NCBI GenBank assembly: GCA_002897615.1
Contig: BDTX01000003.1
Coordinates: 1 to 64,000 of the forward strand
Direction: 5' to 3'
Length of the DNA: 64,000 nucleotides
Origin: a bacterium BMS3Bbin14
Lineage (GTDB): Bacteria > Desulfobacterota > Desulfobulbia > Desulfobulbales > Desulfobulbaceae
A program made the position numbers and the translations under genes. The notes below the pieces were generated by a model. It saw only the letters and a list, made by a program, of their open reading frames with translations. It had not been told where the DNA came from and made no database searches. Shown here one piece after another: positions 7,650-15,949 of the stretch (the first letter of the stretch is position 1; the number at the start of each line of letters is the position of its first letter).

Positions 7650-8946
7650 CAAAATCACCCCTTAAGATACGTTCGGACACCAAAGGCTGCTCCTTGTTAA
7701 GCGCTTTGTCAATGTCCGTTTTTCTACCTAACGGACCCCAGGTGGTAAAAGGTTCGATTATTGTTTTCTCTTCTTCCCTGCGGCACACAAACAGGCTGTC
7801 ATTGTCAATCATGTCCGGCAAAATCGGTGAATGCGTGGTGACAATAAGCTGGGTATCACCTGAAAGCGTGCGGTTTTTTAATATATCGGCAATCATCCTG
7901 ATTCTTCTTGGGTGGATGCCGTTTTCAGGCTCCTCAAAACCCAGCAAAGCCGCCGGTTCCTTTGCTCCTACCAAGGCGAGCAAACCCAGAACGCGCAATG
8001 TGCCTTCGGATAGAACCCGGGCCGGAATAGGTGTTTCCCCTTCGATGAGCTTTAAATCGACTTCCCCGAGCTCATTTGCCTCAACTTCAATGCCGGTGAC
8101 GTTTGGAATAACCAGATGCAGGGCCTTCTCAACCGCCCTGAACTGAGGGGGATCAAGAACCTTGAGCGTATTCAGGAATGAAGCCAGCTCTTCCCCCATC
8201 AGACCGATATGCCGTACTTCTTTGACCACATTGGAAGCCCGCATACGTTCCCGCGGTTCAAAATAAAAAAAGAACCAGCTTGCCAGCTCCTGCCGGGCGG
8301 CAACCAGATGAGGATAGTGCGGAGGATAATGGGGCATGGATAGAATACTGTGGTCCAGGTAGCATTCATAATATGTCGGATGGGCCTGGCCTTCCATGCG
8401 GAGATGCAAACGTCCGTTGACTTTTTCTAAAAACGCACTTCTATTCCGGCTGATTTCCCCCTGTTTGTTCAGGGCGGCAAGATATTCATCCACAACACGC
8501 AGGAAGCCTGACTTCGGCAATATTTCCACTTCAATGCGATAACGGAGAGATTTTTCACGCACGAATGACTGATTTTTATTGCTTCTTCCATTTTTTTCGG
8601 AAGTTTTGGGTCTTTTCATCTCGCGAATTTGACGATTAACGGTATCGACCACACTTTCAGAGAGTTCAATGTCCACTTCGATTAAAAATGAGGCGCTTTC
8701 TTTCTTTAGAAGTCCCTTGATGCCGTCCCGGCCAAAAGAGAACGACTCCAAGGGCTTCCCCCGATAAGGAGGTTCAAAGGCTTCCTTTAATGTGCGGCTG
8801 GTCACAAGTCCGGATAAAAGCTGTAACGCATCCAGGAAATTGCTTTTCCCGGCCGCATTCGGGCCAAAGAGGACAGAAAGGGGACAAAGGCGAACCTCCA
8901 GGTCAACGAGAGACTTATAGCCTTTTATTTTTATCCTTTTGAGCAC
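7642..8946 (-). CDS. AAA family ATPase (OLD/ABC-type), putative defence protein
   Basis: The 434-residue protein has Walker A GPNAAGKS (28-35) directly after an N-terminal strand, an ABC-like signature VLSEGTLRVLGLLALV, Walker B ALLGFEEPENGIHP and the switch His in QLIVTTHSPILPD. This is the AAA_21/AAA_15 architecture with the arm inserted between Walker A and the signature. Start is GTG at 8946 with AGGAGG 5-6 nt before it; the frame is open only a little upstream. It forms an operon with the TOPRIM-like gene by overlap. Homologous pairs include AriA-AriB (PARIS) and OLD-type abortive infection proteins. Confidence 0.85.
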   Translation of the reverse strand: MLKRIKIKGYKSLVDLEVRLCPLSVLFGPNAAGKSNFLDALQLLSGLVTSRTLKEAFEPPYRGKPLESFSFGRDGIKGLLKKESASFLIEVDIELSESVVDTVNRQIREMKRPKTSEKNGRSNKNQSFVREKSLRYRIEVEILPKSGFLRVVDEYLAALNKQGEISRNRSAFLEKVNGRLHLRMEGQAHPTYYECYLDHSILSMPHYPPHYPHLVAARQELASWFFFYFEPRERMRASNVVKEVRHIGLMGEELASFLNTLKVLDPPQFRAVEKALHLVIPNVTGIEVEANELGEVDLKLIEGETPIPARVLSEGTLRVLGLLALVGAKEPAALLGFEEPENGIHPRRIRMIADILKNRTLSGDTQLIVTTHSPILPDMIDNDSLFVCRREEEKTIIEPFTTWGPLGRKTDIDKALNKEQPLVSERILRGDFDA

Positions 8947-8989
8947 ATTGACCTCCTGATCAATTCTGTGTGATCATTACTAAGTCGGT

Positions 8990-9156
8990 GCGTAAAAATA
9001 ACTTGGCCATCTTGCATCTCATCTTCAGGCGATCTTTGGCCGATTCTCAATCGCACAATCCTCAGCGTAGCGTTGCTACGCCTGCGGTTGTGTTCAATCG
9101 GCTCAACCAAATCTCACCTGAATCTGAGCGCAATCCCGGCCAACTTATTTTTACGC
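8990..9156. repeat. Long imperfect palindrome, family C repeat (MITE-like)
   Basis: Ends match as 19-bp inverted repeats with one mismatch (GCGTAAAAATAACTTGGCC at 8990-9008 against 9138-9156 reversed). The centre is a perfect hairpin GCGTAGC-GTT-GCTACGC (9065-9081), and the arms between also pair loosely (GGCCGATTCTCAATC with GATTGAACACAACC reversed). A shorter relative with the same core lies at 23371-23447. No gene is credible inside. It sits between the ATPase promoter region and the decayed methyltransferase fragment. Confidence 0.75.
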
Positions 9157-9161
9157 GCCTC

Positions 9162-9299
9162 CTAAGATTTCAAGATGTGGGCCTCGGCGGTCTTACAGTT
9201 CCAGATCAAATCTACTTTCAGAGCATCATCAAACAACAGAAAGCTGTACTTGTTCCGGCAACGGCTTGCCCGCATCAGCTTGATGGCGTCTCTTTTTGA
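9162..9299 (-). pseudogene. Frameshifted DNA-methyltransferase N-terminal remnant
   Basis: Reading minus strand, KRDAIKLM is followed in the same frame by RASRCRN and then KYSFLLFDDALKVDLIWN. If one base is shifted, the DNA in between reads AGKPLPE, restoring the expected KRDAIKLI-AGKPLPEKYxFLLFDD pattern. Two compensating indels within about 25 nt therefore explain the odd residues. The frame ends soon after KTAEA, next to repeat C. It is a second copy of the sequence at 7006-7068. The family name is from memory. Confidence 0.55.
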
Positions 9300-9329
9300 G
9301 TTGTATTTTGAGTTGTATATACTGTCCCC

Positions 9330-9512
9330 CAAATATTCCTCGAATACAACTGAAATTGTATACTGCCTTGAGACCCTGGAGTATTTCTGTCTCAGACGGC
9401 CGATTTTCCCCATGACCTTGTCATATTGTCTGAGACAGCATTTTTTATCCGGACCGTTGTTCAACTTTTGCAGCGTTTCTTTAAATCGACCTATAAAACG
9501 AGCGCCTCTTGC
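9330..9512 (-). mobile_element. IS1634-like transposase remnant
   Basis: Minus-strand translation gives RFIGRFKETLQKLNNG, then QYDKVMGKIGRLRQKYSRV and SRQYTISV. That resembles the central part of IS1634-family (DUF4277-linked) transposases, where RF-E-LEKL, KRYDKVLERIGRLKERY and a following Tyr are typical. Only about 60 codons survive, with no DDE residues, no inverted repeats and no start. It runs straight into the methyltransferase remnant, so the fusion point near 9300-9330 marks a rearrangement. Confidence 0.5.
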
Positions 9513-9550
9513 CTGATCCGGTGACCGATCCCTTGCTGCAGGATCGGGAT

Positions 9551-10669
9551 TCAGAACCGGCCGGGGAAGTGGCGGCCGGCCGGGAACCGGGGCATGGCCG
9601 GCGGTTGTCTCCCGCCCGGCCGGGGCATCATGGGGGCCGGCAGCGGTCTGATCCCGGGCCGGATGTCCGGGGGCTGGCTGCGCAGAGTCGGGACCGGGGC
9701 CGGGGCCATGAAGACGCGGCCGGCCTGAAACACGCCGTGCCGGTTAAAGGTGCCGACCAGGCGGACGAGACGGCCGGTTTGGGCCGTATTCGCGGCTGCG
9801 ATCTTATCCGGGTCAGCAACCTGAAACGGCATTCCGGCCAGATACACCTGACCACCGTTCCTGACCAGCACCGGCACGGCCTCGATAATAAACCGGTCCG
9901 CCCGGCCGTTGAACGGCACCCGTGGATCTATCCGCCAGTTGCCGGCGACCAGGGTTTTGCCCCGGAGACGGCCGCTTATCCTGATGATATCGCCCGGCCG
10001 GGGGGTTCCGGCCGGCCTGTTGCCCAACTTAACCGGGACGCCGGCGACCACGGCCCGGCCGCCGGTGATGGAGTCCACCCGGCCGACAAGCAGGGCCGGA
10101 TCTCCTTTCTTTCCCATCTCCAGCCTGGAGGCGAAAATCAGGCCGTTGCCGGCCCTGAAGCCGCTGACCCGGACCAGCGTCCCCGGGCCTGGCAGGCCGG
10201 CCGCCCCTTTGCCCCGGATGGTCCCGGTACCGATGACCACCGACTGGCCCAGGACCTTGATAGTGCCGCTCTTTTCGTCTATAGCGCCGACCGGGCCGGC
10301 CACCTCGTAACGGATGCGAATGTCGCTGCCGGTTACCCGGCCCTGTTCATTGCGGGCCAGCACCTCCACCACCTGGCCCAGGGCCAGATCGCCGACACCG
10401 GCCGGAGCCCCGGCCAGTGACACCTTGGTTGCCTGGTCGTATTCCACTTCAACGCCGTTGACAAAGATGCTGCCGAAACCGGTAATCCTGCCGATCAAAC
10501 CCAGGCTTTTCCCCTCGGTGCCGGCCAGGATGCCGGTGCCGCCGATGCCGGTACCGCCGATACCGGTGCCACGGTCAACGACGCGACCCTGCTGGTCTGC
10601 CTGAAACGAGGGGGCACAACTGGTCAGTAAAAGAATCAGAAGCCAGAAAAAAGAAGCTCGTTTTTTCAT
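9551..10669 (-). CDS. DUF5666-like lipoprotein with Gly-rich repeats
   Basis: The 372-residue protein starts with a lipoprotein signal peptide ending LLLTSC (lipobox, Cys18), then repeats GTGIGGTGIGG, then about four copies of a small beta-domain motif such as GRITGFGSIFVNGVEVEY, GPVGAIDEKSGTIKVLG and GRVDSITGGRAVVAGVPV. This repeat fits DUF5666. The last ~50 residues are Pro/Arg-rich, with RPG and PPAM repeats. The start overlaps the upstream gene stop (TAATG), with GAGGAGG before it. The role is unknown; the product should face the periplasm or outer membrane. Confidence 0.75.
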   Translation of the reverse strand: MKKRASFFWLLILLLTSCAPSFQADQQGRVVDRGTGIGGTGIGGTGILAGTEGKSLGLIGRITGFGSIFVNGVEVEYDQATKVSLAGAPAGVGDLALGQVVEVLARNEQGRVTGSDIRIRYEVAGPVGAIDEKSGTIKVLGQSVVIGTGTIRGKGAAGLPGPGTLVRVSGFRAGNGLIFASRLEMGKKGDPALLVGRVDSITGGRAVVAGVPVKLGNRPAGTPRPGDIIRISGRLRGKTLVAGNWRIDPRVPFNGRADRFIIEAVPVLVRNGGQVYLAGMPFQVADPDKIAAANTAQTGRLVRLVGTFNRHGVFQAGRVFMAPAPVPTLRSQPPDIRPGIRPLPAPMMPRPGGRQPPAMPRFPAGRHFPGRF

Positions 10670-11508
10670 TATGTATCCTCCTCGTCTCCCTGGTGCCAGT
10701 AAAAGCCGAAGCGTATCCGCCGGCTGGCATCGGCAAGGTTTTTGTCCCTTTGTTGCAGCTCAAGAGCCCGGCGGTTGACCGCCTGCAGGGCCTTCATGCC
10801 TTCCTTTTCGGCGAGCCGGCGCAACTCATCGGCCGCAGCCGGGGTCAGTTTATCATAGTAGACGTTTCTTTCCGGCTCCGGCGCTCCGTCAGCCAGCAGG
10901 TTGCGGGTGCAGGCCGCCAGATGAGCCCGGACATTCTCACCGAGAAAATAGGCCTTTTCATCAAAGCCGCGCTCCGGCACAAAGGCCTCGATGTTCAGGT
11001 GCACCAGGTTGTCATTATCGACCCGGACTACGCCGAGACGCTGCCATTCATCAAGAATGGCCCGCGGCCGGACATTGGTGCACAGCTCCTCTGCCAGGCC
11101 GGCGAATGACACCCCATGGGTTTTGGCACTGCTGCGCGGTAAGGGCCGGGGCCGGCCGTTTTTGTCGAGATAGCGGGGATCGGCGGTCCAGCGGGAAATG
11201 AGCAGGGCGCCGAGTGAACTGTTGTCCGCCGCCGGCCCGGTATCCGGCTGGTCGGCGCTGAGCAGGGCTTTGACATCCTTCCGGTGGACTCCGGTCAGAA
11301 GATGGATACGGCTGATGGTCTGTTCCTTGTCCGGCAGCCGGAAGTACTTGTCCGCCGTGGCCACGTACACTTTTTTCAGCAGCCGCCCGAACTGGGGATA
11401 GGTGAAACGATGACTGATCAGCAGCCGGACCAGGGGCTGAAGGAGTCTGGCGACCGCGCCGGCCAAGGCCGGGGGGGTCTGGGTATCGCCGGGGCTGGTA
11501 TCGTGCAT
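10669..11508 (-). CDS. DUF6502-like cytoplasmic protein, upstream partner of the lipoprotein
   Basis: The protein contains LLQPLVRLLISHRFTYPQFGRLLKKVYVATA, then ISRIHLLTGVHRKDVKALL, and further RWTADPRYLDKNGRPRPLP. This pattern is what I recall for DUF6502, with a helix-turn-helix-like N-terminus. I chose ATG at 11508 (AAGGGA just upstream) over ATG at 11529, which has only one base between its Shine-Dalgarno-like GGA and the start. The pair with the lipoprotein gene is coupled by overlap. Its upstream region holds two 17-bp dyads. Function is not known; transcriptional regulation is a guess. Confidence 0.7.
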   Translation of the reverse strand: MHDTSPGDTQTPPALAGAVARLLQPLVRLLISHRFTYPQFGRLLKKVYVATADKYFRLPDKEQTISRIHLLTGVHRKDVKALLSADQPDTGPAADNSSLGALLISRWTADPRYLDKNGRPRPLPRSSAKTHGVSFAGLAEELCTNVRPRAILDEWQRLGVVRVDNDNLVHLNIEAFVPERGFDEKAYFLGENVRAHLAACTRNLLADGAPEPERNVYYDKLTPAAADELRRLAEKEGMKALQAVNRRALELQQRDKNLADASRRIRFGFYWHQGDEEDT

Positions 11509-11589
11509 GGTTCCCTTAATTCGTGCCATATCCTTTGGCGGAAAAAACAGCCGTAATTGAAAATTAATATATCATAGCATAAAAAAAAC

Positions 11590-11618
11590 TTGACGTGGGA
11601 AAATTTTCCACATACTGT
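11590..11618 (+). promoter_or_regulatory. Candidate sigma-70 promoter with operator in spacer
   Basis: TTGACG (11590-11595), a 17-nt spacer and TACTGT (11613-11618) precede the secreted-protein gene at 11708. The -35 is a good match and the -10 is weak. The spacer is almost entirely the dyad GTGGGAAAATTTTCCAC, the usual place for a repressor to block RNA polymerase. Confidence 0.45.
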
Positions 11619-11648
11619 GCAGAAAAAGGGCGTGGGAAAAAATCCCAC
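11595..11648. promoter_or_regulatory. Twin 17-bp dyads (operator pair)
   Basis: GTGGGAAAATTTTCCAC (11595-11611) and GTGGGAAAAAATCCCAC (11632-11648) are near-perfect palindromes sharing GTGGGAAAA, with centres 37 bp apart. They lie between divergently transcribed genes (11508 minus and 11708 plus). The regulator is not identified. Confidence 0.6.
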
Positions 11649-11707
11649 AACAAGCGTCCTGCCCCGGCCGGGAATTTTACAGAAACTTTATTATGGAGGA
11701 ATGTGTC

Positions 11708-12106
11708 ATGAAAAAAACAGGAAAGTCTTTTGTCCTTGCAGGGTTGCTTCTTGCTGGTATTGTCAGCGTAGCCGGGGCCGGAGAGATGATGCCGGTCCCG
11801 GGATCCGCCGGCGACCAGGGTGCCGCCGTCGCTGCCGGTCAGGGGCTGTTTTCCGGCCGGATGAACGGGAATGAAACAGCTCGGGAAACGGCAGCCACTA
11901 TTCGCGACGAGATGGCGGTCCAACGGGAACAAGGCTTAAAAACGGCTCAGGAACGTCAGCGGCAGGCCTTAGGCCGAGCCTGCGACACTGTTGAAAAGGC
12001 TCAGCAGGCCGGGCCGATGGCTGGCAGCTTTCAGAATCACGGGGCAGCGGGCCTCCGTGGGCAGGCCATACGCCCGGAGGTCCGAGTCCGGCCCCGGTTC
12101 CGGTAA
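11708..12106 (+). CDS. Small secreted protein of unknown function
   Basis: The 132-residue product opens with a signal peptide, KKTGKSFVLAGLLLAG then SVAGAGE, with a probable cleavage after AGA (about residue 24). The mature part is Ala/Gln/Arg-rich and helical (RETAATIRDEMAVQREQG, KTAQERQRQALGRA) with a basic C-terminus RPEVRVRPRFR. ATG at 11708 was chosen over 11693 because GGAGGA lies 8-10 nt upstream. No family recognised. It may be controlled by the dyad pair just upstream. Confidence 0.65.
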   Translation: MKKTGKSFVLAGLLLAGIVSVAGAGEMMPVPGSAGDQGAAVAAGQGLFSGRMNGNETARETAATIRDEMAVQREQGLKTAQERQRQALGRACDTVEKAQQAGPMAGSFQNHGAAGLRGQAIRPEVRVRPRFR

Positions 12107-12142
12107 GCGCCGGGGGCGCGGCAGAATTCCACAAACCAACCA

Positions 12143-12280
12143 CCTGAATCCGTGACAGCCTGAGGAATACTCGGGCACGGCGCATTTGCTGCGCTGGCGA
12201 CCAGTTGACATCACAGCATGATAATCGACATCGTTGCCGCCTGGCATCTGCGCCGTTCCCGAACGTTCACGGATACAAGG
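12143..12280 (-). repeat. Family A repeat, internally deleted, minus orientation
   Basis: It begins CCTGAATCCGTGACAGCCTGAGG and ends GAACGTTCACGGATACAAGG, as in the full copy at 47181-47399, but about 80 bp of the middle is missing. The remaining core (GACATCACAGCATGATAATC then ATCGTTGCCGCC) matches the long form. Confidence 0.8.
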
Positions 12281-12308
12281 AATTTTTTAATCTCAAGGAG
12301 AAAACACC

Positions 12309-13202
12309 ATGAAGCAACGAAAATCCGTGGCCCGGTTTGCGGCGGCCGCCCTTATTCTGGGTTCCGCCCTGGCGGCGGCCGCAGGTCCTGCCCTGGCCGG
12401 GGAAAACTCAACCCGACTTTCAGTGGCATATTACCTGTCGACCGGCGACTACGGCCTCGGTACCGATACGGATACCGAATATATTCCGGTAAGTCTTGAT
12501 TATTACCAGGGGCCCTGGTCTTTCAACCTGACCGTGCCCTATGTCCGGATCAGCGGTTTCGGCACGGTAACCATGGGACCGAGCGGTCCGATCCAGGTCA
12601 GCCATACCCCGGGCGGCGGGATGTTCGGCGTTTACGGCGCCGGCTCTTCCCCCATGGGCAGCCGCACCACCACCACAACGACGGCCACCACCTCCTCCGC
12701 CACCCTGACCAAGGTCACCGAATCAGGCCTTGGAGACGTTACCGCCGCAGTAGGCTATTCATTTCTGCCGGCTGCGGCCGACGGGCTGCTCATCGAGGTG
12801 AACGGCCGGGTCAAGTTCCCCACTGCCGACGAAAAAAAGGGGCTGGGAACCGGCGAGTTTGATTACAGTGCCCAGGTCGACCTGTCCAAACCCTTTGGCG
12901 CCCTTACCCCCTTTGTCACCGCAGGCTATACGATTACCGGCGATTCGGACCGGATCGATTATAACAATGTCTTTTATTCTTCAATCGGGACGGCCTACAG
13001 CCTGACCGATGCCGTCAGCGTCAAGGCCTCGTATGATTATCGCCAGAAAGCGACCGATGATGCGGACAACGCCGAGGAGGCGTCGGTTTCTCTGAGCTGG
13101 CTGATGAATGATACCTGGTCGGCCACGGTTTCCGGGTCCACCGGTTTTACCAATGCCAGCCCGGACTGGAGCGGCGGTCTCGAAATGGCCATGAGTTTCT
13201 AG
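12309..13202 (+). CDS. Outer-membrane beta-barrel, MetA-type transporter-like
   Basis: The 297-residue protein has a signal peptide ending GPALAGEN, then amphipathic beta-strands, and ends in ...MAMSF. The C-terminal Phe is the usual signal for outer-membrane assembly. Strands such as LSVAYYLSTGDYG, IPVSLDYYQGPWSFNLTVPY and GLGDVTAAVGYSF resemble the phenol-degradation MetA-like barrel family. A Thr-rich loop (TTTTTTATTSSATLT) sits near residues 118-135. A strong terminator follows. The substrate is unknown; 'MetA-like' refers to fold only. Confidence 0.7.
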   Translation: MKQRKSVARFAAAALILGSALAAAAGPALAGENSTRLSVAYYLSTGDYGLGTDTDTEYIPVSLDYYQGPWSFNLTVPYVRISGFGTVTMGPSGPIQVSHTPGGGMFGVYGAGSSPMGSRTTTTTTATTSSATLTKVTESGLGDVTAAVGYSFLPAAADGLLIEVNGRVKFPTADEKKGLGTGEFDYSAQVDLSKPFGALTPFVTAGYTITGDSDRIDYNNVFYSSIGTAYSLTDAVSVKASYDYRQKATDDADNAEEASVSLSWLMNDTWSATVSGSTGFTNASPDWSGGLEMAMSF

Positions 13203-13245
13203 CCGGACTCTCCCGGGAACAGGAACCAGGCCGTTTTTTTTACCA

Positions 13246-13285
13246 GGGGGCTGTCGTCTAGCCCGGACGACAGCCCCCTTTTTTT
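13246..13285 (+). terminator. Rho-independent terminator after the barrel gene
   Basis: A 13-bp perfect stem, GGGGGCTGTCGTC with its complement, closes a 7-nt loop and is followed by seven T. It begins 44 nt after the barrel stop codon. Confidence 0.92.
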
Positions 13286-13300
13286 CGGAATCCATCATGC

Positions 13301-13342
13301 CGCCTTGCACCGGCACCGTTCTCGAACGCTCACGGGTTCAGG
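13301..13342 (-). repeat. Family A repeat, right-end fragment
   Basis: The stretch CCGTTCTCGAACGCTCACGG followed by GTTCAGG matches the terminal 40 bp of family A in minus orientation. It abuts the stop codon of the zinc-ribbon gene at 13345. Confidence 0.7.
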
Positions 13343-13344
13343 TT

Positions 13345-13872
13345 TCAGGCAAAGCAGAGACCGCAGTCCGGGCAGGTTGCCTGCTGCGTGGAAAAACGGC
13401 AGCCGCAGGCCGGACAGGTTGTCTCCTCGGCGTCGGCATTGAAAACCGCGTCGACATAACTGGTATCATGATCGGCCAGGCAGGTGGACTGCACATGTTC
13501 ACGGCTCAGCAGGTCCATGACGTCCCGGGCATCATCTTTCCGGACCCGGAGAACGAGGTTGGCCCCGCAACAGCCGCCGCCGCAGGAGCCCTCATCGCCC
13601 AGGGCCAGGGAGGAGAACCCCTCTCGGTCAAGAAATAACTGCAACTGTTTTATATCAAGCACCGGCCCACTGCGAATATCGACCAGCTCGTCGTCAGGGC
13701 TGATTTCTCTGGAACGGCCGGCCGACCGGGACTTTTTCCGCTCCTCGATTTCCAGGAACTGCCGGCCGCTTAACAGCTCCACGCCGCAGGCCGCGCACAA
13801 GACGATCTCCGCCCGGTACTCATCCCGGCACTGCGGGCAATACTTCAACTCCGGATCAATTGTAAAATCCAT
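13345..13872 (-). CDS. Zinc-ribbon protein with DUF2007-like centre
   Basis: The 175-residue protein carries an N-terminal zinc knuckle pair (CPQC ... CAAC, near 12-34) and a C-terminal one (CPAC ... CPDC, near 153-170), with a Cys cluster GSCGGGCCG near 96. The middle (LDIKQLQLFLDREGFSSLAL, RKDDARDVMDLLS) looks like the small DUF2007-type domain. It is the gene directly downstream of hslU, with the same strand and a 40-nt gap. Function is unknown. Confidence 0.7.
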   Translation of the reverse strand: MDFTIDPELKYCPQCRDEYRAEIVLCAACGVELLSGRQFLEIEERKKSRSAGRSREISPDDELVDIRSGPVLDIKQLQLFLDREGFSSLALGDEGSCGGGCCGANLVLRVRKDDARDVMDLLSREHVQSTCLADHDTSYVDAVFNADAEETTCPACGCRFSTQQATCPDCGLCFA

Positions 13873-13912
13873 GACCTCGCTCCGGTTCCATTTTTCACTC
13901 CCTTCAAGCAGT

Positions 13913-15325
13913 CTACAGAATAAATCTGCTCAAATCCTCGTTTTCCGAAATATCGCTCAGGTGTTCGCGCACATACCCGGCGCTCACCACGAATTTCGGC
14001 TCGGCAAGTTCAGGGGCGTTAAACGATATCTCGTCCAGCACCCTTTCCATAATAGTGTGCAGTCGCCGGGCCCCGATATCCTCGGTCCTCTGGTTCACCG
14101 CTACCGCGATCCTGGCCATCTCCCGGATGGCATCCTCCTCAAAAACCAGCTCGATACCCTCGGTGGCCATCAGGGCGACATACTGTTTGAGCAGGGCATT
14201 TTTAGGTTCCGTAAGAATCCGGAAAAATTCGTTCTCCCCCAGGGCGTTCAATTCCACCCGGATGGGGAAACGGCCCTGCAGTTCGGGAACCAGGTCAGAG
14301 GGCTTGCACAGATGAAAGGCCCCGCTGGCAATAAAAAGAATGTGATCGGTCCGGACCGGGCCGTACTTGGTTGTCACCGTTGTCCCCTCGACAATGGGCA
14401 GCAGGTCCCGCTGGACCCCCTCGCGGGAGACATCGGGCGCACTGGACCCGGCGCCGCTCCTGGAGGTAATTTTGTCGATCTCGTCAAGAAAGATAATTCC
14501 GGACTGTTCCGTGCGGCGGATGGCCTTTTCCGTCACCGTTTCCATGTCGATGAGGCGTTCTGCCTCTTCTTTTTTCAAAAATTCAAGCGCTTCCGGGACC
14601 CTGACCTTGCGCTGCCGTTTTTTGCCGGGAAAAATCTTGCTGAAAGCGTCCTGCAGGGATGACTGCATATCCTCCATGCCCGAGGCCGAAAAAACCTCAA
14701 CCATGGGCATGGAAACCTTGTCGGCAACGGTCATGTCCACCATGCGGTCATCCAGCTTGCCCTCCCGCAGCATCCGGCGGAACTTGTCCCTGGTGCTGTA
14801 CAGATTCGACTCCCGGGGCTCATCGTTACCGGCAAGGGCGAGCACATTGCTATCTGCAAGAGACGACTGCGCGACCTGCTGCGGGGCCTGTGCCGGCGGT
14901 ACAGGCGGCAGCAGGAGATCGAGAAGTCTTTCCTCCGCCTGCTGCTCCGCCTTTTGTTTCACCAGTTCCTGCTCTTCCTTGTTCACCATGTTGATGGCCA
15001 GCTGGGTCAGGTCCCGAACCATGGATTCGACATCGCGGCCCACGTAACCGACCTCGGTAAACTTCGAGGCCTCGACCTTGATAAACGGAGAGTCGGCAAG
15101 ATTGGCCAACCGCCGGGCGATCTCGGTCTTGCCCACTCCGGTCGGGCCGATCATGATGATATTCTTGGGCGCTATCTCTTCGCGCAGAGGCGATTCGACC
15201 TGCTGGCGCCGCCAGCGGTTGCGCAGGGCAATGGCCACGGAGCGCTTGGCGGCATCCTGGCCGATAATATAGCGGTCCAGTTCCAGGACCGTCTCGCGGG
15301 GAATCTTTGAATTAATTTTACTCAT
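13913..15325 (-). CDS. hslU: ATP-dependent protease ATPase subunit HslU
   Basis: The 470-residue AAA+ unfoldase has the usual N-terminus ([16 protein letters not shown]), Walker A GPTGVGKT near 61-68, the pore loop GYVGRDVE near 93-100, Walker [11 protein letters not shown] and a C-terminal tail ending DLSRFIL that docks in HslV. Length is near the family norm, with an I-domain rich in Gln/Ala. It starts inside the hslV stop (4-nt overlap), so the two are coupled. HslVU degrades misfolded proteins in the cytoplasm. Confidence 0.97.
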   Translation of the reverse strand: MSKINSKIPRETVLELDRYIIGQDAAKRSVAIALRNRWRRQQVESPLREEIAPKNIIMIGPTGVGKTEIARRLANLADSPFIKVEASKFTEVGYVGRDVESMVRDLTQLAINMVNKEEQELVKQKAEQQAEERLLDLLLPPVPPAQAPQQVAQSSLADSNVLALAGNDEPRESNLYSTRDKFRRMLREGKLDDRMVDMTVADKVSMPMVEVFSASGMEDMQSSLQDAFSKIFPGKKRQRKVRVPEALEFLKKEEAERLIDMETVTEKAIRRTEQSGIIFLDEIDKITSRSGAGSSAPDVSREGVQRDLLPIVEGTTVTTKYGPVRTDHILFIASGAFHLCKPSDLVPELQGRFPIRVELNALGENEFFRILTEPKNALLKQYVALMATEGIELVFEEDAIREMARIAVAVNQRTEDIGARRLHTIMERVLDEISFNAPELAEPKFVVSAGYVREHLSDISENEDLSRFIL

Positions 15326-15858
15326 ATTTTCTCGACAACAATATTATGATTGGTATAGATGCAGATTTCCGAGGCAATGCCCATGGCAGCCCTGGCGATC
15401 TCTTCCGCATTCAGGTTCGAATGTTTGACCAGACCACTGGCCGCGGCCTGGGCATAAGGTCCGCCGGAACCGATGGCCAGGATACCGTCATCGGGTTCGA
15501 TAACATCGCCGCTGCCGGACAGCAGCAGAGATGATTTTTCATCCACCGCCACCAGCATGGCCTCCAGCCGCCGCAACATCCTGTCGGTCCGCCAGTCCTT
15601 GGCCAGCTCCACCGCGGCGCGCACCAGGTTGCCGTTAAACTGTTCCAGCTTCTTTTCCAGCAGGTCGTAGAGGGTAAAGGCATCGGCGGTGGCCCCGGCA
15701 AAGCCGGTGATCACCCGGTCATGATACAGCCGCCGTACCTTGCGGGCCTGATGTTTCACCACCGTGGCCCCCAGCGTCACCTGGCCGTCACCGGCCACGA
15801 CGACCTCTCCCTGGTGGCGGATGGAAAGAATCGTCGTTGATCGTACCTCTCTCTTCAT
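15322..15858 (-). CDS. hslV: HslV protease, peptidase subunit
   Basis: The 178-residue Ntn-hydrolase has [23 protein letters not shown], where the first Thr of TTI is expected to become the N-terminal nucleophile. The propeptide here is MKREVRS, longer than the single Met in E. coli. GSGGPYA and [16 protein letters not shown] follow the family. ATG at 15858 was chosen because AAGG sits 5 nt before it; a GTG two codons upstream is possible. Confidence 0.96.
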   Translation of the reverse strand: MKREVRSTTILSIRHQGEVVVAGDGQVTLGATVVKHQARKVRRLYHDRVITGFAGATADAFTLYDLLEKKLEQFNGNLVRAAVELAKDWRTDRMLRRLEAMLVAVDEKSSLLLSGSGDVIEPDDGILAIGSGGPYAQAAASGLVKHSNLNAEEIARAAMGIASEICIYTNHNIVVEKI

Positions 15859-15949
15859 AATCACCTTATCCTGCTTTTAGGGCCGCGTTACAGTAGATAC
15901 TACTTTCCGGGTCCCTTGAACGAACGGCCCGGAAACACTCGGCGGCCGA

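Noticed and set aside
8970-9299. 109-codon plus-strand frame
   Set aside because: It is made of palindromic repeat C and the antisense of the methyltransferase remnant.
9509-10420. 303-codon plus-strand frame opposite the DUF5666-like lipoprotein
   Set aside because: The minus strand has a signal peptide and repeated domains; the plus frame is a high-G+C shadow.
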